A DNA stretch of 64,000 nucleotides from Flagellimonas taeanensis (GCF_003584105.1 NZ_QXFO01000009.1:1-64000), one strand, 5' to 3'; numbered from the stretch's first letter, positions 7,982 through 17,607 are shown. Numbers and translations are program-made. The notes: generated by a model not told the origin, from the letters alone.

Positions 7982-8446
7982 ATGATGACAACACATAGGA
8001 TATCGGCAGACTTATATGACGATAGTTTCAGGCTCATCGCCATTCACAGTGATTTGGAAGATTATGCCATGACCTATGCCATAAATTCCCAATGCGGATT
8101 GTATTTGAAAAGGATGAAAATAGACCTTCATCTGGATGAAAATCTATCTTTTTCTGTGTTTGACTGGGATGATGGGATGAACGACATTTATTGGACACTG
8201 ATCTCGAACAAATGTGTGGTCGAGGAAGTTATACCTTCAGGAGGTCTGTTTGAGAACAACATTTCCGCAAGGACCGATCATCTGATCAAAGAACGAAAAG
8301 AGATCGATTATTTCCTAAAAGTGGAAGCGGCCGACGAGGCCACACTTTCCCAAAAGCTAAGGGATATCAAAAGGATAGACAAAGTCATAACAGCATACCC
8401 TTTGGAAACACAGACATTAAAATCAAAAAGAAACTTAATCTTTTAA
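7982..8446 (+). CDS. IPExxxVDY-family protein
   Basis: A 154-aa protein of unknown function. Its position between rnc and pyk is the conserved flavobacterial location of this family. The family motif near the C-terminus reads IKERKEIDYFLKV here, with Lys in place of Pro. No signal peptide or membrane segment is visible, so it is likely cytoplasmic. It ends 2 bp before the pyk ATG, which implies co-transcription and perhaps translational coupling. Two Met codons stand in tandem at the start; the first is used here. Confidence 0.85.
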   Translation: MMTTHRISADLYDDSFRLIAIHSDLEDYAMTYAINSQCGLYLKRMKIDLHLDENLSFSVFDWDDGMNDIYWTLISNKCVVEEVIPSGGLFENNISARTDHLIKERKEIDYFLKVEAADEATLSQKLRDIKRIDKVITAYPLETQTLKSKRNLIF

Positions 8447-8448
8447 CA

Positions 8449-9891
8449 ATGCCAACTAGAAAGAAGACTAAAATTGTAGCAACCTTGGGACCTGCCACCA
8501 GTAAAAAGGAAACCCTCAAGGCGATGATCGAGGCAGGGGTGGATGTTTTTAGGATAAACTTTTCCCATGCCTCATATGACGATGTGGCGGAAAGGATCAA
8601 AATGATAAGGGAACTGAATGAGGAGTTGGAGGTGAACACATCCATCCTTGCAGACCTTCAGGGACCCAAGCTGAGAGTGGGTGTAATGGGCGAGGAAGCC
8701 GTAGTTGCCCCAGGTGATGAAGTGACCTTTGCCACAGGGGAGCCCTTCGAAGGCAATGCACAAAGGGTCTACATGAACTACCAAAACTTCCCCAAGGACG
8801 TAAAACCAGGGGAGCGTGTTCTTCTGGACGATGGCAAACTCATATTTGAGGTGAAGTCCACCAATGGGGAGAACGAGGTGAAGGCGACCGTGATCCAGGG
8901 AGGCCCCTTGAAATCCAAAAAGGGAGTAAATCTGCCCAATACTGACATTTCCCTTCCTGCACTGACCAAGAAGGACATTAAGGACGCCATTTTTGCCATA
9001 GAACACAAGGTGGATTGGATGGCACTTTCCTTTGTGCGTCACGGTCAGGATCTTATCGACCTTCAAGAACTCATCAAGGAGCACTCCGACCATAAAATTC
9101 CGATCATTGCCAAGATAGAGAAACCTGAGGCGGTGGAGAACATTGACAAAATCGTCACACACTGCGACGGTCTTATGGTGGCCCGCGGGGATTTGGGAGT
9201 GGAAGTGCCTGCCCATGAGGTTCCGTTGATACAGAAAAAGCTTGTGTTGAGGGCCAAAAAAGGTAGGATACCCGTAATCATTGCTACCCAGATGATGGAG
9301 ACCATGATTACCAGCCTTACGCCCACCCGCGCCGAGGTGAACGACGTGGCCAACTCGGTGATGGACGGGGCTGACGCCGTGATGTTGTCCGGAGAGACTT
9401 CGGTAGGGAATTATCCTGTACAAGTGATCGAAAGAATGTCCAGCATTCTGACCAGTGTTGAAAACTCAAGCTTGATCAAGGTACCACAGACACCACCACA
9501 CATCAGGACCAATAGGTTCATTACCAAATCGGTATGTTATCACGCTGCCCTGATGGCGAACGAAATCGAGGCCAAGGCCATTTCCACACTTACGAACAGT
9601 GGCTATACGGCCTTTCAGATATCAGCTTGGAGACCCAGCGCCCACATTTTGGTGTTCACTTCCAACAAAAGAATATTGACCCAGCTGAATCTGCTTTGGG
9701 GGGTCAAGGCCTTTTACTATGATAAGTTTGTGTCCACCGACCAAACCATAGAAGATGTGAACCAGATGGCCTGCAAGAAAGGTTTCTTGGAGGTTGGGGA
9801 TATGTTGGTCAGCTTGGCGGCCATGCCCATCAAGGCGAAAGGAATGGTGAACACCCTTCGGGTGACCGAGATTACGAGCTGCAACTTTTAA
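8449..9891 (+). CDS. pyk: Pyruvate kinase
   Basis: Converts phosphoenolpyruvate and ADP to pyruvate and ATP, the last step of glycolysis. At 480 aa it is full length without a C-terminal extension. Visible motifs are the N-terminal KTKIVATLGPATS, the active-site lysine region PIIAKIEKPEA, and MVARGDLGVEVP in the metal/substrate site. It is translated just after the IPExxxVDY gene and followed by a strong terminator. Confidence 0.97.
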   Translation: MPTRKKTKIVATLGPATSKKETLKAMIEAGVDVFRINFSHASYDDVAERIKMIRELNEELEVNTSILADLQGPKLRVGVMGEEAVVAPGDEVTFATGEPFEGNAQRVYMNYQNFPKDVKPGERVLLDDGKLIFEVKSTNGENEVKATVIQGGPLKSKKGVNLPNTDISLPALTKKDIKDAIFAIEHKVDWMALSFVRHGQDLIDLQELIKEHSDHKIPIIAKIEKPEAVENIDKIVTHCDGLMVARGDLGVEVPAHEVPLIQKKLVLRAKKGRIPVIIATQMMETMITSLTPTRAEVNDVANSVMDGADAVMLSGETSVGNYPVQVIERMSSILTSVENSSLIKVPQTPPHIRTNRFITKSVCYHAALMANEIEAKAISTLTNSGYTAFQISAWRPSAHILVFTSNKRILTQLNLLWGVKAFYYDKFVSTDQTIEDVNQMACKKGFLEVGDMLVSLAAMPIKAKGMVNTLRVTEITSCNF

Positions 9892-9916
9892 GGGTACAGT
9901 ATACCATACATAACAG

Positions 9917-9958
9917 CGGGACCATAAGTTCTTTGGGGAACTTGGGTCCCGTTTTTTT
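9917..9958 (+). terminator. Terminator after pyk
   Basis: A long stem (CGGGACC ... GGTCCCG, extended by AAGTTC / GAACTT) is followed by seven T. It lies 26 bp after the pyk stop and closes the fabF-rnc-pyk block. Confidence 0.85.
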
Positions 9959-10026
9959 GTACTCGGTGTAGCTGTAAGTTTAGCAGGGACGGCTAGACTA
10001 AATTTTCAACTGATACCAAACCACAC

Positions 10027-10875
10027 ATGAGGTACGAGTACACCGATCAAAAATTAGGGGCCATTCTGGGGCTGACCGAAGACTTTAAAAGTGACGAAGA
10101 CCGTTTTTCCGACACCTCGAAGACCATCAAGTTTTTATGGAACAGAAATGAGCAGGCACTGACCATTGATGTGGACGGAGTACCCTTGGAACTCTTGCCC
10201 AACCAGTTGATCACGGTCACCTACTTGCAGCATGTGTCCCTTGCCAAGACAACCTTGCCGCTTTCGGCAATTCTTTTCAACAGGGAATTTTATTGTGTTT
10301 TTGACCATGACAGTGAGGTTTCTTGTAATGGGATTTTGTTCTTTGGCACGCAGGATGTCCCCATCATCACTTTGTCGAAGGAACATCAGTCCAAGTTCAA
10401 CTTGTTGTACGATATGTTCGTGGAAGAATTTTCCACCCCGGACAATATCCAGGGCGATATGCTCCAGATGCTCTTGAAACGCCTCATCATCATGGGCACC
10501 CGATTGGCCAAGGAACAACTCATCGTCCAAACACTGGACAATGAACAGATAGATACCATCCGGAGGTTCAATTTTTTGGTGGACCTGCACTATAAGACCA
10601 AAAGAAGGGTCAGCGATTATGCCGATATGCTCTTCAAGTCGCCCAAAACACTCTCCAACCTGTTTGCCATCTACAATCAAAAATCCCCACAACAGATCAT
10701 CTTGGACCGTATTGCCTTGGAAGCAAAGCGGCTGATCAACTACACCGATAAGCAAAACCAAGAAATTGCCTTTGAACTGGGGTTCAACGATCCGGCCCAT
10801 TTTAGCCGGTTTTTTAAGAAAATGACCCAAATGACCCCCTCCGAATACCGTGGAAACCCCGTTTTGGGCACTTAA
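10027..10875 (+). CDS. AraC-family transcriptional regulator
   Basis: A 282-aa protein with an N-terminal ligand or signal domain (1-180) without a recognisable motif. A C-terminal double helix-turn-helix of AraC/XylS type spans about 185-280. The last helix carries the family signature (EIAFELGFNDPAHFSRFF, then TPSEYR). It lies upstream of a 52-codon ORF and an AhpD-like gene on the same strand, so it may control them; that link is inference. Confidence 0.88.
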   Translation: MRYEYTDQKLGAILGLTEDFKSDEDRFSDTSKTIKFLWNRNEQALTIDVDGVPLELLPNQLITVTYLQHVSLAKTTLPLSAILFNREFYCVFDHDSEVSCNGILFFGTQDVPIITLSKEHQSKFNLLYDMFVEEFSTPDNIQGDMLQMLLKRLIIMGTRLAKEQLIVQTLDNEQIDTIRRFNFLVDLHYKTKRRVSDYADMLFKSPKTLSNLFAIYNQKSPQQIILDRIALEAKRLINYTDKQNQEIAFELGFNDPAHFSRFFKKMTQMTPSEYRGNPVLGT

Positions 10876-10967
10876 GGGAAAATTGGGCAAGCCATCGGGA
10901 AATCGTTCCTAACCCTTACCTCTTCTTTCGCAGCATCTTTGCCATGTAATTCAAATCAAGGTAAAAG

Positions 10968-11126
10968 ATGAAAGCAATGGACAAACCCATTTTTAATCTC
11001 ATTGAGATTTTTCGGCAGATGCGGAGAACCGCACCACCGGTTGTAAGCGTTGCAGAACACTGCAAGCAAAAGTACCATCACGATTACTACTGTGATGCAG
11101 AAAAACCCTTTGTACAAAAATCATAA
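10968..11126 (+). CDS. Small ORF, 52 aa, upstream of the AhpD-like gene
   Basis: An ATG at 10968 opens 52 codons ending TAA at 11126, 28 bp before the AhpD-like start. The product is basic, with two Cys, and a short His/Tyr-rich region (QKYHHDYYCD) near the C-terminus. A near-consensus -7 box, CATCTTTG (10934-10941), lies at a suitable distance upstream. I do not recognise the protein. Support is limited to its tidy placement between two genes on the same strand and its composition, which looks coding. Confidence 0.5.
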   Translation: MKAMDKPIFNLIEIFRQMRRTAPPVVSVAEHCKQKYHHDYYCDAEKPFVQKS

Positions 11127-11154
11127 TCAGTATAACATCTAAAATTTGAAAATC

Positions 11155-11703
11155 ATGAGCACATTCAATGTACCCACAAGAGAAGAAGTAAGTCCGGCCA
11201 ACCAGGCCATTTTTGACAACCTTAAAAAAGCGTTGGGATTTGTCCCCAACCTGTATGCGACTTTTGCCCATTCGGAAAATGCATTGGGGAACTATTTGAC
11301 CTTTGCCAATGCCAAGACTTCCCTCAAGGCCAAAGAAAAGGAAGTGGTGAACTTGGCGGTGAGCCAGGTCAATGACTGTCTGTATTGTTTGGCAGCACAC
11401 ACGGCCATTGGCAAATTGAACGGATTTACCGACAGCCAGATTTTGGAACTAAGGGCAGGCAAAGCCTCCTTTGACAACAGATTGGACGCTTTGGCAAAAC
11501 TGGCCAAGAACATCACAGAGAATAGGGGAATTGCCAGTCCTGAAGTTGTGGATAATTTCTTCGCAGCAGGATGGACCAAAGAAAACCTCATTGACACCAT
11601 AGTATTGGTGGGGGACAAGACCATCTCCAACTATATCAACAACGTGGTGGACACCCCTATCGACTTTCCCGAAGTGCAAGCTTTGGAAGAAGTGGAAGCC
11701 TAA
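11155..11703 (+). CDS. AhpD-like / carboxymuconolactone decarboxylase family protein
   Basis: A 182-aa helical protein with the AhpD redox motif CLYCLAAH (CxxCxxxH), as in alkylhydroperoxidase-type disulfide reductases. Such proteins often act in peroxide or electrophile defence. The ATG at 11155 is preferred over a TTG nine bases upstream because the family starts close to this residue. An AraC-type gene lies upstream and a convergent TetR gene downstream. A shared terminator separates it from the latter. Confidence 0.88.
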   Translation: MSTFNVPTREEVSPANQAIFDNLKKALGFVPNLYATFAHSENALGNYLTFANAKTSLKAKEKEVVNLAVSQVNDCLYCLAAHTAIGKLNGFTDSQILELRAGKASFDNRLDALAKLAKNITENRGIASPEVVDNFFAAGWTKENLIDTIVLVGDKTISNYINNVVDTPIDFPEVQALEEVEA

Positions 11704-11728
11704 GAATAGGTAGGACAGCTAAAAAGAA

Positions 11729-11760
11729 AGCCCTTTCAGTATTGTGAAAGGGCTTTTTTA
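11729..11760. terminator. Bidirectional terminator between convergent genes
   Basis: The stem AGCCCTTTCA / TGAAAGGGCT has a 6-nt loop, with T-rich sequence on the plus side and A-rich sequence on the other. It sits between the AhpD-like gene and the TetR gene and can serve both. Confidence 0.8.
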
Positions 11761-12330
11761 TTCCAGCTCCGTGAACAATGAGGGAGCGATGCTCTTGGCC
11801 ATATAGATGGGCCAATCGTTCTTGAACAGATGGCTTTCAGTGATGGCGCTCTCGTACAGCAAGTAGAGTCCTCCCGAGGTCTTTTCCATTTCGGCACGGG
11901 ACAGGTTGGGAATGTTTTCCCCAACGACCTCGCCCAAGAACAACAACAGGTCTTTTTTTTGTTTCTGGATGACGCCGAGTATCTTTTTTTGATCGGGCGA
12001 CAGCTCCCCTAGGGTTTTCAGGGCCCAACAACCTTGGAAGTTTTCTTCGCGGTACATGTCCTGCAAGAGGTCAAAAATACCCAACAACTGGTTTTTCCCC
12101 CGACTTCTTCTACCCACAAAACTCTTTAGTGAATGCATAAAGGCATCGTGCCGTTGCTCCAGATAGGCCACACAGATATCTTCCTTGGACTTGAAGTGTC
12201 CATAGAGCGTGGCCTTGGCTATGCCACACTTCTCTATGATTTCATTGATCCCCGTTGAATTGTAACCCTGTACATAGAACAGGTTGCCCGCTGTGGTAAT
12301 GATATGTTGGTGCAATTCAGGACGCTGCAT
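11758..12330 (-). CDS. TetR/AcrR-family transcriptional regulator
   Basis: A 190-aa regulator. The N-terminal helix-turn-helix is clear: GYNSTGINEIIEKCGIAKAT followed by LYGHFKSKEDI. The rest is a ligand-binding helical domain. I place the start at Met 12330 (MQRPELHQ). A longer reading to 12420 adds about 30 residues unlike any TetR N-terminus and would run over the promoter. It is divergent from the M16 protease gene and convergent with the AhpD-like gene. The regulated gene is not certain. Confidence 0.88.
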   Translation of the reverse strand: MQRPELHQHIITTAGNLFYVQGYNSTGINEIIEKCGIAKATLYGHFKSKEDICVAYLEQRHDAFMHSLKSFVGRRSRGKNQLLGIFDLLQDMYREENFQGCWALKTLGELSPDQKKILGVIQKQKKDLLLFLGEVVGENIPNLSRAEMEKTSGGLYLLYESAITESHLFKNDWPIYMAKSIAPSLFTELE

Positions 12331-12335
12331 GCTTA

Positions 12336-12363
12336 CAAATTTAACAAAAAGGAAGATACCAAA
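12336..12363 (-). promoter_or_regulatory. Candidate promoter of the TetR gene
   Basis: The minus strand shows TTTG (12360-12363), a 16-bp spacer and TAAATTTG (12336-12343). The -7 box ends only 5 bp before the ATG, so the mRNA would be leaderless or nearly so. The spacer is slightly short for the Bacteroidetes consensus. Confidence 0.4.
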
Positions 12364-12526
12364 AGAGTTGATACATGTTTGCCGGGGAGATTGTGCCATA
12401 AAAGAGGTTTCTGAGGGCATTCACTTCATTTATAGGTAAGCTAACTGATTAAAATCGTGTGGATTGTAAACTATTTCATATCTTGTTGTATTCAATTTTA
12501 TCAATCAAATAATTAAAACTTTTTCA

Positions 12527-15307
12527 ATGAAAAAATTACTTCTGGCCTTGATCATAGGCCTATTGTTCTGTCCTGTAAACTATGGACAGAGTTTTCAGTT
12601 CAAAGCGGATGACATAGACATCGCTTACAAAAAGTACACTTTGGAGAATGGGCTTACACTTTTGGTGTATGAAGACCACAAAGCGCCCATAGCAGCCGTG
12701 AACGTATGGTACCACGTAGGGTCCAAAAATGAAAAGCCCGGCAAAAGTGGATTTGCCCACCTATTTGAGCATTTGATGTTCAATGGAAGTGAGAACTACA
12801 ACACCGATTATTTCCAGGCCTTGGAGAGCATCGGGGGAACTGACCTTAATGGTACCACGAACACGGACAGGACCAACTACTTCCAAAATGTGCCGGTGTC
12901 CGCACTTGACCAGGTATTGTTTTTGGAGTCTGACCGAATGGGACATTTGTTGGGAGCCATTGACCAAGCGAAACTGGATGAGCAACGAGGGGTGGTGCAA
13001 AACGAAAAAAGACAAGGAGAGAACCAACCCTACGGGATGCAGTGGGACTATTTGACCAAGGCGATGTACCCCAAGGGCCACCCCTATTCCTGGACAGTGA
13101 TCGGGGAAATGGAGGACCTGAACGCTGCTTCCTTGGAAGATGTGCAAGACTGGTTCAAATCCTATTATGGAGCGGCCAATGCCGTGGTTGCCGTGGCAGG
13201 TGACATCGATGCGGAGGAAGTCCATCAAAAAGTGATCAAATATTTCGGGGACATCCCTTCCGGCCCTACCGTGGAAAGGCAAGAAGTGAACATTCCCAAC
13301 AAGGTCAATGATTCCAGACAGGTATATGAGGACCGTGTTCCGGAAACCAGGGTGCTGTTTGCATGGAACACTCCCCAGTTTGGGTCCAGGGAAGACCTTC
13401 ATTTTGACCTGATATCCTCCATACTCACCAGCGGGAAAAATTCAAGATTGTACCAAAAGTTCATATATCAGGACCAGTCTGCCAGTGCAGCGGTCTCTTT
13501 CCAATCCTCCAGCGAAATAGCCAGTGAGTTCATCACGTGGGTGAACGTAAAACAGGGTCAAGACCCCGCAAAATTGGAAAAGGAACTTTGGGCTGAAATT
13601 GACAAGTTCATCAAGGAAGGCCCTACCGAGGAAGAACTCAAAAGGGCAAAGGCCAGTTATTTTTCGGGTTTCATCAAAGGTATGGAGCGTATAGGAGGAT
13701 TTGGAGGAATTTCTGACATCCTAGCCTCTAACCAAACCTATCACAAAGACCCGGCCTACTATAAAACAACCTTGAAATATGTTGAAGAGGCCACCATCGC
13801 CGATCTGAAGAACACGGCAGCCAAATGGCTTTCCAAAGGAAAACATATCCTGATCTGCAATCCATTCCCTGAATATGGCATTGTGGAATCCTCGGTGGAT
13901 AGGAGCAAATTACCGGAACTGGGCCCCCAGAAAAATTCAAAATTCCCGGAGCTGCAACGTACCCAACTTTCCAATGGGCTCAATGTTATCTTGGCCCAAC
14001 GCAAGGGAGTGCCCACCATTGTGATCAATTTGGTCGCAGATGCAGGGTACAAGACCGATTATCTGTCCAGTCCCGGAACGGCCAAGTTGGCCATGAACTT
14101 GATGGATGAGGGCACCAAGGACAAAGATGCCCTGGAGATCAACGAACAGCTCCAATTGTTGGGCGCATCGTTGAACACCTTTTCCAGCCAGGATGAATCG
14201 AATGTGTACATGACCACCCTGAAACCAAGCTTGGATGCCAGTTTGGATCTCTTTTTAGATGTAGTCCTCAACCCCGTATTTCCTGAAAAGGAATTTGAAC
14301 GGTTGCGTGACGAACAGATTAACGACATCAAACAGGAAAAATCACAACCCATCACCATGGCATTGAGGGTCATGAACAAATATCTCTACGGGGAGAACCA
14401 TCCGTACAGCAGCCCCTATACTGGAACGGGATATGAGGACACTGTTTCAAAACTGACCAGGGACGATGTCGTGGATTTTTACAACACCTGGTTCAAACCG
14501 AACAACTCCACTATTATTGTAACGGGGGATGTGGAAATGAACGAGTTGAAGTCAAAATTGGAAAAAACACTGGGTAAATGGAAGAAAGGTGATGTGCCCA
14601 AGATTACCTTCAACGCACCAAAAACGGACTCCAAGAACACCCTTTATTTGATGAACAGGCCAGAGTCGCAACAATCGGTAATCTTGGCAGGACATTTGAC
14701 CGAAAAGTATGGGGACGTTTCCGAGATAGCCTTGGAGCAAATGGTGAACATTCTCGGAGGGGATTTCACTTCAAGGATCAATATGAACCTGCGGGAAGAC
14801 AAGCACTGGTCCTATGGGGCTGGAGGTTTTGTGATAGGTTCCAAAGAAGCACGTCCTTTCATAGTGTATGCTCCCGTGCAGACCGATAAGACCGCAGAAT
14901 CCGTGACGGAGATCAGAAAGGAAATCTCAGAGTTTACCTCCACACGGCCCGCAACCAAGGAAGAGCTTGAAAAAGTGAAGACCAATCAAGTGCTAAAACT
15001 CCCCGGCCAGTGGGAGACCAATAGCTCTGTGAACAGCTCGGTTAGAAATTTGGTCCGATATAACCTGCCTGATGATTATTACCAAACGTATGATCAAAGC
15101 GTGAGGAATCTTTCAGTGGATGACATCAAGCAAGTGAGCAACCAAGTGGTGAAACCGGAAAAGATCAACTGGTTCATGGTGGGCGATAGGGCCGAGATCA
15201 TCAACAAACTGGATGCACTCGGTTTTGACAACATCGTGGAAATCGATGCGGATGGGAACCCTAAGAACCCAGCGGTGAAACCGATAGAAACGGATATTAA
15301 AAATTAA
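12527..15307 (+). CDS. M16-family zinc metallopeptidase, two-lobe single chain
   Basis: A 926-aa exported protease with a cleavable signal peptide (ending CPVNYGQS, about residue 20). The inverted zinc motif HLFEH is at 78-82, and the third ligand is expected in the Glu-rich helix about 75 residues later (VVQNEKRQ). The chain contains two M16 repeats: an active N-terminal half and, from about 470, a second half without HxxEH that forms the other side of the chamber, as in pitrilysin-type enzymes. It probably degrades peptides in the periplasm. It is monocistronic and ends in a terminator shared with dinB. Confidence 0.93.
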   Translation: MKKLLLALIIGLLFCPVNYGQSFQFKADDIDIAYKKYTLENGLTLLVYEDHKAPIAAVNVWYHVGSKNEKPGKSGFAHLFEHLMFNGSENYNTDYFQALESIGGTDLNGTTNTDRTNYFQNVPVSALDQVLFLESDRMGHLLGAIDQAKLDEQRGVVQNEKRQGENQPYGMQWDYLTKAMYPKGHPYSWTVIGEMEDLNAASLEDVQDWFKSYYGAANAVVAVAGDIDAEEVHQKVIKYFGDIPSGPTVERQEVNIPNKVNDSRQVYEDRVPETRVLFAWNTPQFGSREDLHFDLISSILTSGKNSRLYQKFIYQDQSASAAVSFQSSSEIASEFITWVNVKQGQDPAKLEKELWAEIDKFIKEGPTEEELKRAKASYFSGFIKGMERIGGFGGISDILASNQTYHKDPAYYKTTLKYVEEATIADLKNTAAKWLSKGKHILICNPFPEYGIVESSVDRSKLPELGPQKNSKFPELQRTQLSNGLNVILAQRKGVPTIVINLVADAGYKTDYLSSPGTAKLAMNLMDEGTKDKDALEINEQLQLLGASLNTFSSQDESNVYMTTLKPSLDASLDLFLDVVLNPVFPEKEFERLRDEQINDIKQEKSQPITMALRVMNKYLYGENHPYSSPYTGTGYEDTVSKLTRDDVVDFYNTWFKPNNSTIIVTGDVEMNELKSKLEKTLGKWKKGDVPKITFNAPKTDSKNTLYLMNRPESQQSVILAGHLTEKYGDVSEIALEQMVNILGGDFTSRINMNLREDKHWSYGAGGFVIGSKEARPFIVYAPVQTDKTAESVTEIRKEISEFTSTRPATKEELEKVKTNQVLKLPGQWETNSSVNSSVRNLVRYNLPDDYYQTYDQSVRNLSVDDIKQVSNQVVKPEKINWFMVGDRAEIINKLDALGFDNIVEIDADGNPKNPAVKPIETDIKN

Positions 15308-15314
15308 AGACTGG

Positions 15315-15345
15315 AAACCTCCCAAACGGGAGGTTTTCTTTTTTT
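15315..15345 (+). terminator. Terminator after the M16 protease gene
   Basis: AAACCTCCC / GGGAGGTTT with a 4-nt loop, then a T-rich tract that overlaps the dinB stop codon on the other strand. Confidence 0.8.
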
Positions 15346-16447
15346 AGAAATCAAACTTGAGCTGTACCGAGACGGTCTCTTTTTGGGTTTCTTCCTTCTT
15401 CTTTTTTTCAGTGTTGAGGTTGGCCAGCGAAATACCCAACAGCCGCACCGAGTTTTCCAAAGCGGATTGGTAGAGGAGTTCTTTGGCCGTTTCGAGGATG
15501 AGGTCCTTGCTCGCCACATAGTATGGGAGTGTTTTGCTTCGGGTCTGCAGGCTGAAGTCGCTGTATTTAATCTTCAAGGTGACCGTTTTGCCCGCTATTT
15601 TGGACTTTTGGAGTCTTCTTTCCAGTTCTTGGGCAATGTGGTCAAGCTTTTCCAACATGAACACTTCGCTGCTCAGGTTTTCGAAAAAAGTGCGCTCGGC
15701 CCCTACCGATTTTGGAATGCGGTGCGGTTTCACGGCACTGTGATGAATACCGCGGACCACATTGTAGTAGAACTTGCCACTCTTCCCAAAATGCCCGTCC
15801 AGAAACTCCAAGGACTTTTCCTTGAGGTCCTTTCCTGTGAAAATGCCCAGTTTGTACATTTTTTCGGCCGTTACCTTTCCCACCCCATAGAACTTTCGGA
15901 TATCGAGCTCCTCCAAAAACTGGATCACTTCTTCCGGGTTCACGGTCTTTTGGCCGTTGGGTTTATTGTAATCACTGGCAACTTTGGCGATAAACTTGTT
16001 GATGGAAATTCCGGCAGATGCCGTCAAACCTGTCCTATCCCATATTTTTTGCCTTATTTCTTTGGCGATGAGGGTCGCGGAGGGATTCCCAACCTTGTTC
16101 TCGGTGACATCCAGATAGGCCTCATCCAGGGAAAGCGGTTCCACGAGGTCGGTATATTCCAAAAAAATGCGCCGAATCTGTTTGGAAACCTCTTTGTAGC
16201 GGTCAAAACGGGGTTTGACAAAGATGAGCTCCGGACAATTTCTTTGGGCCAAATATCCCGACATGGCGCTCCGAACCCCAAATTTTCTGGCCTCATAACT
16301 GGCAGCTGAGACCACTCCACGCGGCGAACCCCCACCAACGGCAACAGGTTTTCCCTTCAGTTCTGGATTGTCCAGCTGTTCCACGGAAGCATAGAACGCA
16401 TCCATGTCCACATGAATGATTTTTCTGAAGGGAAAATCGAAATCCAT
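15344..16447 (-). CDS. dinB: DNA polymerase IV (Y-family)
   Basis: A translesion DNA polymerase of 367 aa. Catalytic acidic residues are in VDMDAFYASVE (about 13-23) and SLDEAYLDV. A helix-hairpin-helix region (KFYGVGKVTAEKMYKLGIFT) and the little-finger domain follow. The last residues QLKFDF resemble a beta-clamp binding peptide. The start at 16447 (MDFDFPFRKIIHVDMDAF) is chosen because a longer frame adds 28 residues not found in the family. It is divergent from the CYTH gene with only 27 bp between the start codons. Confidence 0.95.
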   Translation of the reverse strand: MDFDFPFRKIIHVDMDAFYASVEQLDNPELKGKPVAVGGGSPRGVVSAASYEARKFGVRSAMSGYLAQRNCPELIFVKPRFDRYKEVSKQIRRIFLEYTDLVEPLSLDEAYLDVTENKVGNPSATLIAKEIRQKIWDRTGLTASAGISINKFIAKVASDYNKPNGQKTVNPEEVIQFLEELDIRKFYGVGKVTAEKMYKLGIFTGKDLKEKSLEFLDGHFGKSGKFYYNVVRGIHHSAVKPHRIPKSVGAERTFFENLSSEVFMLEKLDHIAQELERRLQKSKIAGKTVTLKIKYSDFSLQTRSKTLPYYVASKDLILETAKELLYQSALENSVRLLGISLANLNTEKKKKEETQKETVSVQLKFDF

Positions 16448-16474
16448 ACCCAAATTTAGGGTATATTTAGTTTG

Positions 16475-16948
16475 ATGGAACATCTGGAAATAGAACGGAA
16501 ATTTTTGGTCAGCTCGGATGCCTATAAGCAATCGGCCACATCCCAGACCCGTATTGCACAGGGATTTTTGAACACTGATCCAAGCCGTACCGTACGGGTC
16601 AGGATCATGGGGGAAAAGGGTTTTTTGACGGTAAAGGGCGCTTCCAACGATTCGGGCACGACCCGTTTTGAATGGGAAATAGAGATCAGTACGGCTGAGG
16701 CCGCCAATTTGATCGACCTATGTGAAACAGGGATACTGGAAAAATACCGTTTTGAGGTGCCCTGCGGAAAGCACATTTTTGAAGTGGATGAGTTTTTGGG
16801 CGAGAACAAAGGCCTCGTTGTGGCCGAAGTGGAACTCGAACACGAGGACGAACCTTTTGAAAGACCCGATTGGCTTGGGGAAGAGGTCACGGGCCAAAGA
16901 AAATATTACAACTCCCAATTGAGCAAAACACCTTTCAAGGAATGGTAA
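16475..16948 (+). CDS. CYTH-domain protein (triphosphate tunnel metalloenzyme)
   Basis: A 157-aa protein with the signature EIERKFLV (ExExK) at the N-terminus and alternating Arg/Lys and Glu/Asp strands typical of the CYTH beta-barrel. Members hydrolyse inorganic triphosphate or act as adenylate or thiamine-triphosphate enzymes; bacterial ones of this size are usually tripolyphosphatases. The exact substrate is not known. The ATG at 16475 is used rather than a TTG just before it. It overlaps the next gene by 7 bp. Confidence 0.9.
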   Translation: MEHLEIERKFLVSSDAYKQSATSQTRIAQGFLNTDPSRTVRVRIMGEKGFLTVKGASNDSGTTRFEWEIEISTAEAANLIDLCETGILEKYRFEVPCGKHIFEVDEFLGENKGLVVAEVELEHEDEPFERPDWLGEEVTGQRKYYNSQLSKTPFKEW

Positions 16949-17604
16949 CACCACTCAAAAGACCGGTTTTCATCAATCTATTGTGTCTGGTCTCGGCCAG
17001 TTTGGCCATTTATTTTGAGATGTCGGGAAAAAGGGAAATCTATATTTTTCTGAAGCCCCTGACCACCATATTGATCATGTCCCATCTCTTTTTTCTTTCC
17101 AATGCTTCATTCAGGAATGGGATTTTGGCAGCGCTGTTTTTCTGCCTGGTGGGTGATGTGCTGTTGCTCTTTGAGGCATACTTTGTATATGGTTTGGCCG
17201 CTTTTCTGGTGGGGCATGTACTTTTTGCCCTTGCATTCATCAGGCACAAGGGTTTTTATCTACATTGGGGTTCGTTCGTGGCCCTGTTCGGAATAGCAAC
17301 GGCCCTGTTTTTTTGGTTGAAACCTGATTTGGGCACGTTCATGGTGCCTGTAGCACTGTATGTTCTTGTGATTTCGTTCATGGCATGGCAGGGTATAGGA
17401 ACTTTTTTAAGGGATAAGGGAAAGGCCTACCAATGGATTGCCTTGGCGGTCCTATTGTTTATGTTTTCCGACACCATGATAGCCATAGCAAAGTTCAAAT
17501 CACCCTTTTATCTGTCCGGATTGGTCATTTTAGGGACCTATTGGCTCAGCATAGCCCTGATTTCCAATGCCACTTATCACATTGTTGCCAAACAGAAGGG
17601 GTAA
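16942..17604 (+). CDS. YhhN-family membrane protein (lysoplasmalogenase-like)
   Basis: A 220-aa integral membrane protein with about eight hydrophobic segments. It resembles the YhhN/TMEM86 family, whose animal members are lysoplasmalogenases; activity in bacteria is not assured. The ATG at 16942 is inside the end of the CYTH gene (ATGGTAA) and is preceded by AAGGA. A longer frame from 16870 would only add out-of-family residues. The stop is 3 bp from the end of the convergent permease gene. Confidence 0.85.
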   Translation: MVTPLKRPVFINLLCLVSASLAIYFEMSGKREIYIFLKPLTTILIMSHLFFLSNASFRNGILAALFFCLVGDVLLLFEAYFVYGLAAFLVGHVLFALAFIRHKGFYLHWGSFVALFGIATALFFWLKPDLGTFMVPVALYVLVISFMAWQGIGTFLRDKGKAYQWIALAVLLFMFSDTMIAIAKFKSPFYLSGLVILGTYWLSIALISNATYHIVAKQKG

Positions 17605-17607
17605 AGA

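Noticed and set aside
12331..12420. Upstream extension of the TetR gene at 12330
   Set aside because: The extra residues are unlike a TetR N-terminus and cover a TAnnTTTG promoter box.
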